64,000 bases of DNA, from positions 1 through 64,000 of the forward strand of contig NZ_CAJNBK010000027.1 of the NCBI RefSeq assembly GCF_905220975.1, read 5' to 3'. Below, piece after piece: positions 25,631 through 33,037 of the stretch; the first letter of the stretch is position 1; the number at the start of each line of letters is the position of its first letter. Both the position numbers and the translations under genes were made by a program. The stretch is from Paraburkholderia haematera. GTDB lineage: Bacteria > Pseudomonadota > Gammaproteobacteria > Burkholderiales > Burkholderiaceae. The notes beneath the pieces were generated by a model that saw only the letters and a list, made by a program, of their open reading frames with translations, did not search any database and was not told the DNA's origin.

Positions 25631-27307
25631 ATGTCCACTCCAATTAACGTCTCGCCACCGCGCAGCGCCGTTCTCGACGAAGCCCATCTCGGCGACATCA
25701 AAGGCGCGCTAGGCACCATTGCGCATCACGACACCGCGCCTCGCAACAACTGGTGGGCCCGCATTCGAACGCTGCTCGCGATCCTCGGACCCGGCCTCAT
25801 CGTGATGGTCGGCGACAACGATGCCGGCGCTTTCGGCACCTACACACAGGCGGGGCAAAACTACGGAACCACCTTGCTGTGGACCATGCTGCTGCTCGTG
25901 CCCGTGCTCTTCGTCAATCAGGAAATGGTGCTGCGCCTCGGCGCCGTGACCGGGGTCGGCCATGCCCGGCTGATCTTCGAGCGCTTCGGCAAATTCTGGG
26001 GGGCGTTCAGCGTCGTCGACCTGTTTATCCTGAACGCGCTCACCATCGTGACCGAGTTCATTGGCATCACCTTCGTGCTGGATTTCTTCGGCATTTCGAA
26101 AGTGACCGGGGTCTGCATCGCCGCGGCCGTGACAATGGCCGCGGTCAGTACCGGCAATTTCCGGCGTTTCGAGCGCTTCGCGGTCGTGCTTTGTCTGTTG
26201 AGCCTGTTGCTGGTGCCTGTGCTCGTGTCGATTCATCCGCCGGTCAGCCAGATCGCGCGCGACTTCGTGATTCCGAACTGGCCCGCCAATTCAAAACTCA
26301 GCGATGTAATGCTGCTCGTGATCGGCATTGTCGGCACCACCGTCGCGCCGTGGCAGCTATTTTTCCAGCAGAGCTATATCGTGGATAAACGCATCACGCC
26401 GCGCTTCATGAAGTATGAGAAAGCCGACCTGTGGATCGGCATCCTCTTCGTGATGATCGGAGCCGTAGCCATGATCTCGTTCTGCGCCGCGCTGTACGCA
26501 GGCAAGCCCGAGTTCGGCAATTTCACGGATGCAGGCGGCGTGATCGCCAGCCTCGAAAAATATGCCGGCCGCACACCAGCCGTTCTCTTCGCCGTCGCGC
26601 TACTCGACGCCTGCATCATCGGCACGGCCGCCGTCTCGCTGTCCACCGCCTACGCAATCGGCGACGTGTTCAAGATTCGCCACTCGCTGCATCGCGGCGT
26701 GACGGATGCGAAGGGCTTTTACCTCGTCTACTTCGGCATTGTCGCAGCCGCGGCGGCGCTGGTATTGATTCCCGGCAGCCCGCTCGGTCTTCTGACTGAA
26801 GCCGTGCAGACGCTCGCAGGCGTGCTGCTTCCGAGCGCAACGGTGTTCCTGCTGCTGTTGTGCAACGACCGCGCCGTCCTCGGTCCGTGGGTGAATTCGA
26901 AGAAGCTCAACTTCTTTACTGGCGCAGTTGTCTGGGTGCTCGTCATGCTCTCCATCATCCTCACTGCATCGGTGATGTATCCGGACATTACCGGCGAAGC
27001 AATTATTGAAGTGCTGGCTGGCGGCACGCTACTGGCCGTAGTCGGCTACGTTGCAACCGTGACGGTTCGCAGGCTACGGCTCGCACCGACGGATGCCAAC
27101 GGTTCCGCCGTTACCGCCGTTACTGATGGCGAGCAACAGTTTTCGAAAGAAGCACGCAATACGTGGCGCATGCCGCCCCTCGAAGATCTGCCTGCGCTGC
27201 AACTGACCCTGTCCAAACGCGTGTGGATGGGTGTGCTGCGCGGCTATCTGATCGTGGCGGTCGCACTCGTTGTCGTGAAGGTCGCGCAGATGGCGCTGCT
27301 GCATTAA
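25631..27307 (+). CDS. NRAMP-family divalent metal transporter, atypical metal site
   Basis: A 558-residue membrane protein with about 11 hydrophobic segments of the NRAMP fold. In TM1 the usual DPGN is GDNDAG (61-66), and in TM6 the usual MPH region reads VAPWQLFF (238-245). Loss of the TM6 Met is a feature of NRAMP-related proteins that carry Mg2+ rather than Mn2+/Fe2+. A long polar loop (about 485-515) precedes the last helix. The ATG at 25631 has only a weak ribosome site, consistent with control by the leader. Transport of a divalent metal is likely; which one is open. Confidence 0.8.
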   Translation: MSTPINVSPPRSAVLDEAHLGDIKGALGTIAHHDTAPRNNWWARIRTLLAILGPGLIVMVGDNDAGAFGTYTQAGQNYGTTLLWTMLLLVPVLFVNQEMVLRLGAVTGVGHARLIFERFGKFWGAFSVVDLFILNALTIVTEFIGITFVLDFFGISKVTGVCIAAAVTMAAVSTGNFRRFERFAVVLCLLSLLLVPVLVSIHPPVSQIARDFVIPNWPANSKLSDVMLLVIGIVGTTVAPWQLFFQQSYIVDKRITPRFMKYEKADLWIGILFVMIGAVAMISFCAALYAGKPEFGNFTDAGGVIASLEKYAGRTPAVLFAVALLDACIIGTAAVSLSTAYAIGDVFKIRHSLHRGVTDAKGFYLVYFGIVAAAAALVLIPGSPLGLLTEAVQTLAGVLLPSATVFLLLLCNDRAVLGPWVNSKKLNFFTGAVVWVLVMLSIILTASVMYPDITGEAIIEVLAGGTLLAVVGYVATVTVRRLRLAPTDANGSAVTAVTDGEQQFSKEARNTWRMPPLEDLPALQLTLSKRVWMGVLRGYLIVAVALVVVKVAQMALLH

Positions 27308-27445
27308 ACGGTCTTGCCCGTCCGCTCCCGGATGTTTTGGTGAGCGGCGGGCAAACAACCGACGTCCGTCCTTCACGCCTTCGATACTTCAGCTATTCAG
27401 TAGCATGGCGACATCGACCGAACATAGGCGACACCCCCGCATCCG

Positions 27446-27922
27446 TCACGCCCCCTCCGCCGAGATAACCGGCTCGCACAGAATCGGAAAGCTAACCGAA
27501 TTCGCGATGTAGCACTTCTCATGCGCCACATGATGCAAACGCGCGGCCAGTTCGAGATCGCCACCTGCCCGAATGACGACGTGCGGGCGTAGAACGATCT
27601 GCGAAAAGCGGCCCTGCTCCGGACTATCGAGCATCGTGCCTTCGGCCTTGTCGTGATAGCTCAGCACAACAACGCCAGCATCCGAGCAAAGATGCAGATA
27701 CCAGAGCTTGTGGCAAGCGGATGCCGAGGCGACCAGCAGATCTTCCGGATTCCACCGGTTCGCGTCGCCGAGAAAGGCCGCGTCGGATGATCCGGGAATG
27801 TCGGGCTTGCTTCCCGAGGCGATGACGTGGTCCCGACCGTATTCACGGTATCCCGAGGTGCCGCTGCCGCGGTTGCCTGTCCATTGCACCGATACCGTGT
27901 ATTTGTGCTCGCCGTATGCCAT
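27446..27922 (-). CDS. OsmC-family peroxide-reducing protein
   Basis: A 158-residue protein with the two family cysteines, in SASACHKLWYLHLCSD and HEKCYIANSV. OsmC/Ohr proteins reduce organic hydroperoxides with thiol chemistry. Here the YhfA/OsmC-like spacing (ACHKLWYLHL) suggests the general OsmC branch rather than Ohr. GGGAG stands 7 nt before the ATG at 27922. It is divergent from a GntR regulator, with a perfect palindrome between them. Confidence 0.82.
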   Translation of the reverse strand: MAYGEHKYTVSVQWTGNRGSGTSGYREYGRDHVIASGSKPDIPGSSDAAFLGDANRWNPEDLLVASASACHKLWYLHLCSDAGVVVLSYHDKAEGTMLDSPEQGRFSQIVLRPHVVIRAGGDLELAARLHHVAHEKCYIANSVSFPILCEPVISAEGA

Positions 27923-27992
27923 GCCAATCTCCCTTGCTGTTGACCCGGAATTGATTTCGCAACGAACGCATTCTATATGCGCGCGACGGTTT

Positions 27993-28002
27993 TGGTATAC
28001 CA
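27993..28002. promoter_or_regulatory. GntR operator TGGTATACCA
   Basis: A perfect 10-bp palindrome inside TTTTGGTATACCATTA in the 108-base gap between the divergent osmC-like and GntR genes. FadR-subfamily GntR proteins bind TGGTxxACCA-type sites. It likely controls both genes. It lies 29 bases before the regulator ATG. Confidence 0.6.
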
Positions 28003-28030
28003 TTATTCCAAACGACAAGGATCAAAGCGC

Positions 28031-28672
28031 ATGGAAGCGAAACTGGATTCGACTGCGGACGCCATCGTCGTCTCGCTACGCGAGCTGATTGCGACCGGCG
28101 AACTGGAGGACGGTGCACGGCTGGTCGAGCGTGAACTCGCCGATCGATTCGGGGTGAGCCGCGTGCCGATGAGAGAGGCCATACAAAAGCTCGAAGGCGA
28201 AGGGCTGGTCGAGCTCATGCGTAATCGCGGCGCCGTCGTGCGAACCTTGACGGAGTCCGACCTGAATGAGATCTACGGCCTGCGCATGTTGCTCGAAGGA
28301 GACGCCATCTTCCACGCAGTCAAACGCATGGACAGTGAGACGTTATCGCGCGCCGAACTCGTTCACCGGCTTCTGGGAGACGCGGATACAGCGCAAAGAC
28401 AGGGCGAACTGAATCGCGAATTTCATGAACTGCTATACCGCCCGTGTGCCAACGGCCGGCAATTGAAGGCGATCCGCGAACTGCGGGCTCAGGTCGAGCG
28501 CTACGAACGATTGCAAGGTACGTTGCTCGCCGACACACCGGCCTTCCAGGACGAGCATCTCAGGATCCTCGAAGCATGCGAGGCCGGCAACGCACGCCTC
28601 GCGCGCGCGATGACAGTGGAACATCTCGCGTCGGCGAAGCGCATCGTTCTGCAACTGGTTCAGGCCGAATGA
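28031..28672 (+). CDS. GntR/FadR-family regulator (FCD domain)
   Basis: A 213-residue regulator: winged helix (ADAIVVSLRELIATGELEDG to RFGVSRVPMREAIQKLEGEGLVEL) plus an FCD domain with the metal-ligand pattern (LNEIYGLRMLLEGDA, NREFHELL, DEHLRILEA). It is divergent from the OsmC-family gene and probably represses it and itself through the TGGTATACCA site. The stop codon directly abuts the stop of the convergent glycine-rich protein gene. The inducer is unknown. Confidence 0.86.
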   Translation: MEAKLDSTADAIVVSLRELIATGELEDGARLVERELADRFGVSRVPMREAIQKLEGEGLVELMRNRGAVVRTLTESDLNEIYGLRMLLEGDAIFHAVKRMDSETLSRAELVHRLLGDADTAQRQGELNREFHELLYRPCANGRQLKAIRELRAQVERYERLQGTLLADTPAFQDEHLRILEACEAGNARLARAMTVEHLASAKRIVLQLVQAE

Positions 28673-29029
28673 CTACTGCGGCCCGAATGCCTTTCCCGCC
28701 ACATTCGGCGCACGAGGATCCGGGTTCATATTCAGGCTGGTGCCGTTCGCGCGCATGTTGCTGAGCGCCGGGCCCGATCCCACGCTGCCGGTTCCGCCGA
28801 TCGCCGGGGTGCTGCCCATCGTACCTATTCCAGGCGTTGGGCTGAGGCTTGCCGCGCCCGTCCCCACACTCATCCGCTGCGCCGCGGCCGCACCGTTGCT
28901 CCCACCTGCCTGCAAACCGCCCAACCCGCCCAAACCACTGGCACCGAGATTTGCCGACTGGGCATAAGCCACGCTCGTCAGTCCGATTACCAGCGCCGAA
29001 GTCAACACACCCTGTGTCACGATTTTCAT
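28673..29029 (-). CDS. Glycine-rich secreted protein
   Basis: A 118-residue exported protein with a signal peptide (MKIVTQGVLTSALVIGLTSVAYAQS) and a low-complexity mature part rich in Gly, Ala and Ser (LGASGLGGLGGLQAGG; GIGTMGSTPAIGGTGS). GGAG precedes the ATG at 29029 by 8 nt; an in-frame ATG at 29041 is an alternative. I recognise no domain. Likely periplasmic or envelope-associated. Confidence 0.65.
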   Translation of the reverse strand: MKIVTQGVLTSALVIGLTSVAYAQSANLGASGLGGLGGLQAGGSNGAAAAQRMSVGTGAASLSPTPGIGTMGSTPAIGGTGSVGSGPALSNMRANGTSLNMNPDPRAPNVAGKAFGPQ

Positions 29030-29336
29030 AGCCTGCTCCATGATGCCGCCGAAATGCCCGACCGAACGCCTCGCACCGTCGTAGCGATGTCGAACAATCG
29101 ACGCTCGTAACGGGATCCGGTCAAACAGTAAGACTGCGCGCCTGCCCCGTTTGTTCATCGCTGAGAATATTCGCCACGACCGTCTTCAGCGTTTCCTCGA
29201 CGAATTTACCGACGAAATCCGCGCGGGCCAATCTCTATCGGCAAGTTGTACAAATGCTTACAAAGCAGCACGTGTCTGGCGTACACCGTCCGCGCAGTTG
29301 CCGCGTTATTGCAGGCATCTACCAGCGGAGCCCACA
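29030..29336. other. Divergent intergenic region 29030-29336
   Basis: About 300 bases between two divergent envelope-protein genes. It must hold both promoters. I find no striking repeat or palindrome, and no further ORF with a ribosome site. Confidence 0.4.
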
Positions 29337-30044
29337 ATGAACACCAACCTGACTTCCAGCAATCCGCAGCGCAGCCGCATTCACCCCCTGGTCGCCGGCG
29401 CAGCCGTGGCCGTCATCCTGGCGAGCGCCACAGGCATCGCGGCGATGACAGGTCTTCTGCCGACCTCGCACGCCGTGACGGAGCCCGCACAGCCGGTCGC
29501 CCCGGTTGCGGCGCAGGTCGCGAGCGCGCCGGTCGCCGCGCCCCAACCGGCACCGGTTCAGCAAGCGGCGCAGCAGCCAGTCCAGCAAGCCGCACCGGCC
29601 CGTCCGCGTGTCCATCACACGCACAGCACGCCCGCCACGGACGCACCGAGGTACGCAAACAATCAGGGCTATCAGGCGCCGAATGAATCCGCGCCGGCGA
29701 GACCGGTCGCCGATCCTTATGCGGGCGAGGTCGTCGCCATCAATACGGTGCAGGCGCCTGAGCCGACCACCGGTCTTGGCGCGCTAGGTGGCGCGGTCGC
29801 CGGTGGCCTCGTCGGCAATCAGATCGGCGGCGGACGCGGCAAGATTCTCACCACCATCGCGGGCGCTGTCGGCGGAGGCCTTGCCGGCAACGGGATCGAG
29901 CACGCCGTGCGCAAGCAGACCACCTATCAGGTCCAGGTGCGCATGCAGGACGGCAGCTACCGCAACTTCAGCTACCCGACGCAGCCGGACGTTCAGATCG
30001 GCCAGCGGGTTCACGTATCCGGCGATTCGCTGACGGCTTCGTGA
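29337..30044 (+). CDS. Glycine-zipper 2TM-domain envelope protein
   Basis: A 235-residue protein. A hydrophobic N-terminal segment (HPLVAGAAVAVILASATGIAAM) works as signal anchor; a Pro/Gln/Ala-rich linker (about 40-110) follows; then a glycine zipper (GLGALGGAVAGGLVGNQIGGGRGKILTTIAGAVGGGLAGNGIE, in family order) and a C-terminal beta-rich part (YQVQVRMQDGSYRNFSYPTQPDVQIGQRVHV). This is the Rick_17kDa/SlyB-like layout found in outer-membrane-associated proteins. GGAG lies upstream of the ATG. The stem-loop at 30110-30138 follows. Confidence 0.8.
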   Translation: MNTNLTSSNPQRSRIHPLVAGAAVAVILASATGIAAMTGLLPTSHAVTEPAQPVAPVAAQVASAPVAAPQPAPVQQAAQQPVQQAAPARPRVHHTHSTPATDAPRYANNQGYQAPNESAPARPVADPYAGEVVAINTVQAPEPTTGLGALGGAVAGGLVGNQIGGGRGKILTTIAGAVGGGLAGNGIEHAVRKQTTYQVQVRMQDGSYRNFSYPTQPDVQIGQRVHVSGDSLTAS

Positions 30045-30109
30045 GATTGCGCGCCGGCATTCAGTGAATGCCGGTTGGCCACAATGTGAGGAAACGCCGT
30101 GCGCGTTAT

Positions 30110-30138
30110 GATCAGCCGTTACGCCAGAACGGCTGATC
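30110..30138 (+). promoter_or_regulatory. Perfect inverted repeat just before a start codon
   Basis: GATCAGCCGTT and AACGGCTGATC form an 11-bp perfect stem with a 7-nt loop, ending 7 nt before the ATG at 30146. It occupies the position of the missing ribosome site. It could be an RNA hairpin that masks initiation or a DNA operator; it might also stabilise the 3' end of the preceding mRNA. Confidence 0.7.
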
Positions 30139-30145
30139 GCGCACG

Positions 30146-32152
30146 ATGGAGCACGCCTACATCCACCTTTTGCATCTGCTTGCCGGTCATCCGGCGTGGA
30201 CGCTCACGGTCATCTTTCTGGCGGCCTTCCTGGAGGCCATTGCCGTCATCGGCACCTTCATTCCAGGCAGCACGGCCATGTTTCTCGCCGGCGCGCTGGC
30301 CGGCACGGGTTCACTGAGCCTCGGCTGGGTGTTCCTGTGGGCGATCGCCGGCGCCGTCGCCGGGGACGGCATGAGCTTCTGGATCGGCAAGCGCTACAAG
30401 GACCGGATCGTCCAGTTCTGGCCGTTCAGCAATCATCCGCAGATACTCGACGCAGGTCATCGCTTCTTTCAGAAACACGGCGCCAAAGGCGTCGTGTTCG
30501 CCCGCTTCGTCGCACCGTTGCGGGCGATCGTGCCGGTCGTGGCGGGCATGCTGGGCATGACGCCGGTGCGCTTCTACGCGATGAACGTGGTGTCGGCGCT
30601 GCTCTGGGCCCCCGCACATATCCTGCCGGGCGTGGTATTCGGCGCCTCGGTGCTGCTCGCCGGCGCGGTGTCGTTCCGTCTCGTCGTCATCATCGCGTTG
30701 CTGGTCTGCATTGTCTGGCTGAGCTTTCGCGCGATGGGTTTCCTGCTCTCGCATGCCAGTGCGTGGTCGAGCGCGGCGGGCCGCTATCTGGGAAGCTGGG
30801 CTTGCCGCCACCCAGGCCCGTTCGGCCGGCTCGCGCGGCGGCTGCTAGACCCCGAACAACCGGATGCCAGCAGCATTGTGGTGGCGTCGCTGATCGTACT
30901 GGCATCCGGCGCGCTCTTCTTCGGCGTCCTCGATGACGTCATCAGCGGCGATCCGCTGGTCAGCGTCGATCTGTCCGTCTATCACTTTCTGCAATCGGTG
31001 CGCACCCCCTGGAGCGACACGGTGCTTGCAGGGCTGGCGACGCTCGGCAGCGTCTTCACGCTGACGGCGCTGGTCGTGACCGTGGTGGTGTGGATGGTGC
31101 TGGAGCAGCGTTGGCGCACCATCGGCTACTGGCTCGCCGCGGTCGTGTTCTCTCAATTGCTGATCTTCGCGCTGCAGTTCGCCATGCACCGCGCGCCGCC
31201 CAACGAACTCCTGTCCGACGCCTATGTGTTTCCGAGCAATCACGTCGCCGCGACGGTGATCGTCTACGGCTTCATGGCGTTCCTGCTCGCGCGGCGGGTC
31301 GGCATGGTGGAGGGCCTGTTCGTGGCGACCGCGAGTACGGTGGTCGTGATCGTGGTCGCGCTCGCCGGGCTTTACTTCGGCCGGTACTGGGTCTCGGACG
31401 CGATCGGCGGCGCCGCGCTCGCGTACATCTGGGTCGCCATCGTTGCGCTGACCGCGATGTTGCGGCATCCGGAGGTGCCGCCCTCACGCGGCTTCATGCC
31501 GGTTGTCGTTCTGGCGGTGATGCTCGTGAGCGTGGGCGTGCAACTGAGCGTCAGTCCGCCGGCGCCGCCGCCGGACGACACGCTGCGCCCGTCGCCCGTG
31601 CTGGTCACCCAGGCGCAGTGGAAGGTGTCGCTGTGGAAGAGACTGCCATGCTATCGCTCCGACATGGGCGGCGACCGCAAGGAGCCGCTCACGCTCCAAT
31701 GGGTGTCTGACCTCGATTCGATCAAGGGGCAACTGCGCGCGCAGGGATGGGTCGAGGGCACCGACCTCTCCGCACACAGCCTGCTCTCGCTTGCCTCGCC
31801 GAACGTCGCGGCGGTGTCGCTGCCGGTATTGCCGAAGCTGAACAACGGCGTACCTTCGTCGCTGGTCTTCATGCGCCCCGGCGACACGCGCGACGAACGC
31901 GACGTCCTGCGCTTCTGGCCGAGCGGCTATGCCGTGGCGAACGGTGCGTCGACCACCCCGCTGTGGGTCGGCGCGTTCGCGCACGAGCGGCTCTCGCGGG
32001 CGTCGTGGCCGATCAACATTCTGCGGGTCGACAAGGAAGTGTCGTCGTTCGATGCGCACACAAAAACGAGCGCCGGTCTCGGCGCGGCGCTCGTGGGCAC
32101 GGTGAGTTGCCATGGCGTGCCGGTGTCACTGCTGGCCTCGCCGGTGGAATGA
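30146..32152 (+). CDS. DedA-PAP2-LssY-like fusion membrane protein
   Basis: A 668-residue protein with three parts. Residues 1-205 are a DedA/SNARE-associated domain (FLEAIAVIGTFIPGSTAMFLAGALAG; FARFVAPLRAIVPVVAGMLGM). About 240-440 is a PAP2-like six-helix domain with YVFPSNHVAAT and YFGRYWVSDAIGG. From about 470 a soluble LssY-C-like domain follows one more helix. The PAP2 motifs are altered: PSGH is PSNH, and the third motif lacks the usual Ser-Arg and His. It may handle undecaprenyl-phosphate or lipid phosphates, or be non-catalytic. An in-frame stop upstream fixes the ATG at 30146 as the first start. Confidence 0.8.
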   Translation: MEHAYIHLLHLLAGHPAWTLTVIFLAAFLEAIAVIGTFIPGSTAMFLAGALAGTGSLSLGWVFLWAIAGAVAGDGMSFWIGKRYKDRIVQFWPFSNHPQILDAGHRFFQKHGAKGVVFARFVAPLRAIVPVVAGMLGMTPVRFYAMNVVSALLWAPAHILPGVVFGASVLLAGAVSFRLVVIIALLVCIVWLSFRAMGFLLSHASAWSSAAGRYLGSWACRHPGPFGRLARRLLDPEQPDASSIVVASLIVLASGALFFGVLDDVISGDPLVSVDLSVYHFLQSVRTPWSDTVLAGLATLGSVFTLTALVVTVVVWMVLEQRWRTIGYWLAAVVFSQLLIFALQFAMHRAPPNELLSDAYVFPSNHVAATVIVYGFMAFLLARRVGMVEGLFVATASTVVVIVVALAGLYFGRYWVSDAIGGAALAYIWVAIVALTAMLRHPEVPPSRGFMPVVVLAVMLVSVGVQLSVSPPAPPPDDTLRPSPVLVTQAQWKVSLWKRLPCYRSDMGGDRKEPLTLQWVSDLDSIKGQLRAQGWVEGTDLSAHSLLSLASPNVAAVSLPVLPKLNNGVPSSLVFMRPGDTRDERDVLRFWPSGYAVANGASTTPLWVGAFAHERLSRASWPINILRVDKEVSSFDAHTKTSAGLGAALVGTVSCHGVPVSLLASPVE

Positions 32153-32258
32153 GCGGCGCGTTGCAGCCGGCTCGCCCGGGCCTACCTGAATGTGCGTGTT
32201 CGCCGAACCCATCCGGAAATCGCTCTGTACTCAACTACTTGCCGCCTTTGGCCAGGAC

Positions 32259-32293
32259 TTGTCCACAAAGATATGAACAATTTCTGTGGATAA
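32259..32293. promoter_or_regulatory. Facing pair of DnaA-box-like sites
   Basis: TTGTCCACA (32259-32267, one mismatch to the DnaA box) and TGTGGATAA (32285-32293, an exact reverse TTATCCACA) face each other across 17 AT-rich bases. They lie in the roughly 300-base gap between two convergent genes. No other boxes, AT-rich repeats or dnaA/parA genes are nearby, so this is not called an origin; the pair could titrate DnaA or form a 3' hairpin. Confidence 0.5.
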
Positions 32294-32449
32294 CTTCGGC
32301 GAAACCATTCGAACATTCCGGTCGACGCCCACTCGGGCGCACAGCTTGTGCGAGCCTTGACTGGCTTGCATGATCGGGCCGCTCGCGATCCACGCTCATC
32401 ATTGGCTGCCCCGCAATCAGGAGCGCCGGATCGGACGCCGCCGGCTCTC

Positions 32450-33037
32450 TCAAGGCGGCGCCGGACGGATCGCACTGGCAATATCACGGCTCACCGTTCC
32501 GAGCGCCCTGCTGTATGCCGCCACCACCGCATCGAAACCGCCGCCGGCGCAAGGCTCGTGGATCGTGCTCCGGCCGCTTAGCGGGGGCTTTTTCCCGGGT
32601 GGCGCCACCGACCACAACACGTCGACCGTCACGGCGTCGCCGAGCGCCGCTTCGAAGCGCTGGATGTCGAGTTGAACCCGGTAAGCCGACGCCGGATCGC
32701 CACCCATCGGATAGGTAGACACCAGCGCGCTGTTCAGCAACTGCCCCAGATCGGCGCGCACCACCCGCGGGATCTGGCTTTTCAACGGATCGGCCCAGCG
32801 GGCAAATTCGTTGATGTCCACCTTGTTGTCACCGCTGCGAACCACGATCTGCGGCCGGTCGACGAGTTCGGGCACCGTCACTACGCCGATCAGCACCGCG
32901 ATCGGCGCGGCGGGCGGGTTGCCCGTCTGCGGCACAGCTGGACTCAACGTGTAGAAGTCCGACTTGGGCGACGAGGCGCAACCGCACAACGCGGCGAGCG
33001 CTAGCGCCACGACGACGGTTAAGGATGAACGCATCAT
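32450..33037 (-). CDS. pqiC: PqiC-type outer-membrane lipoprotein
   Basis: A 195-residue lipoprotein: signal peptide with lipobox ALAALCGC (Cys about residue 20), then an ABC-transport auxiliary domain (SDFYTLSPAVPQ; GVVTVPELVDRPQIVVRSGDNKVDINEFARWADPL; YRVQLDIQRFEAALGDAVTVDVLW). PqiC docks the PqiB needle at the outer membrane in the lipid transport system. It is the last gene of the operon and overlaps pqiB by 4 nt (ATGA). Confidence 0.88.
   Translation of the reverse strand: MMRSSLTVVVALALAALCGCASSPKSDFYTLSPAVPQTGNPPAAPIAVLIGVVTVPELVDRPQIVVRSGDNKVDINEFARWADPLKSQIPRVVRADLGQLLNSALVSTYPMGGDPASAYRVQLDIQRFEAALGDAVTVDVLWSVAPPGKKPPLSGRSTIHEPCAGGGFDAVVAAYSRALGTVSRDIASAIRPAPP

Noticed and set aside
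30311..32113. Several antisense frames opposite the DedA-PAP2-LssY gene
   Set aside because: They are His/Arg-rich shadows without starts or motifs.
32259..32293. Replication origin
   Set aside because: Only two boxes, no AT-rich repeats and no replication genes nearby.
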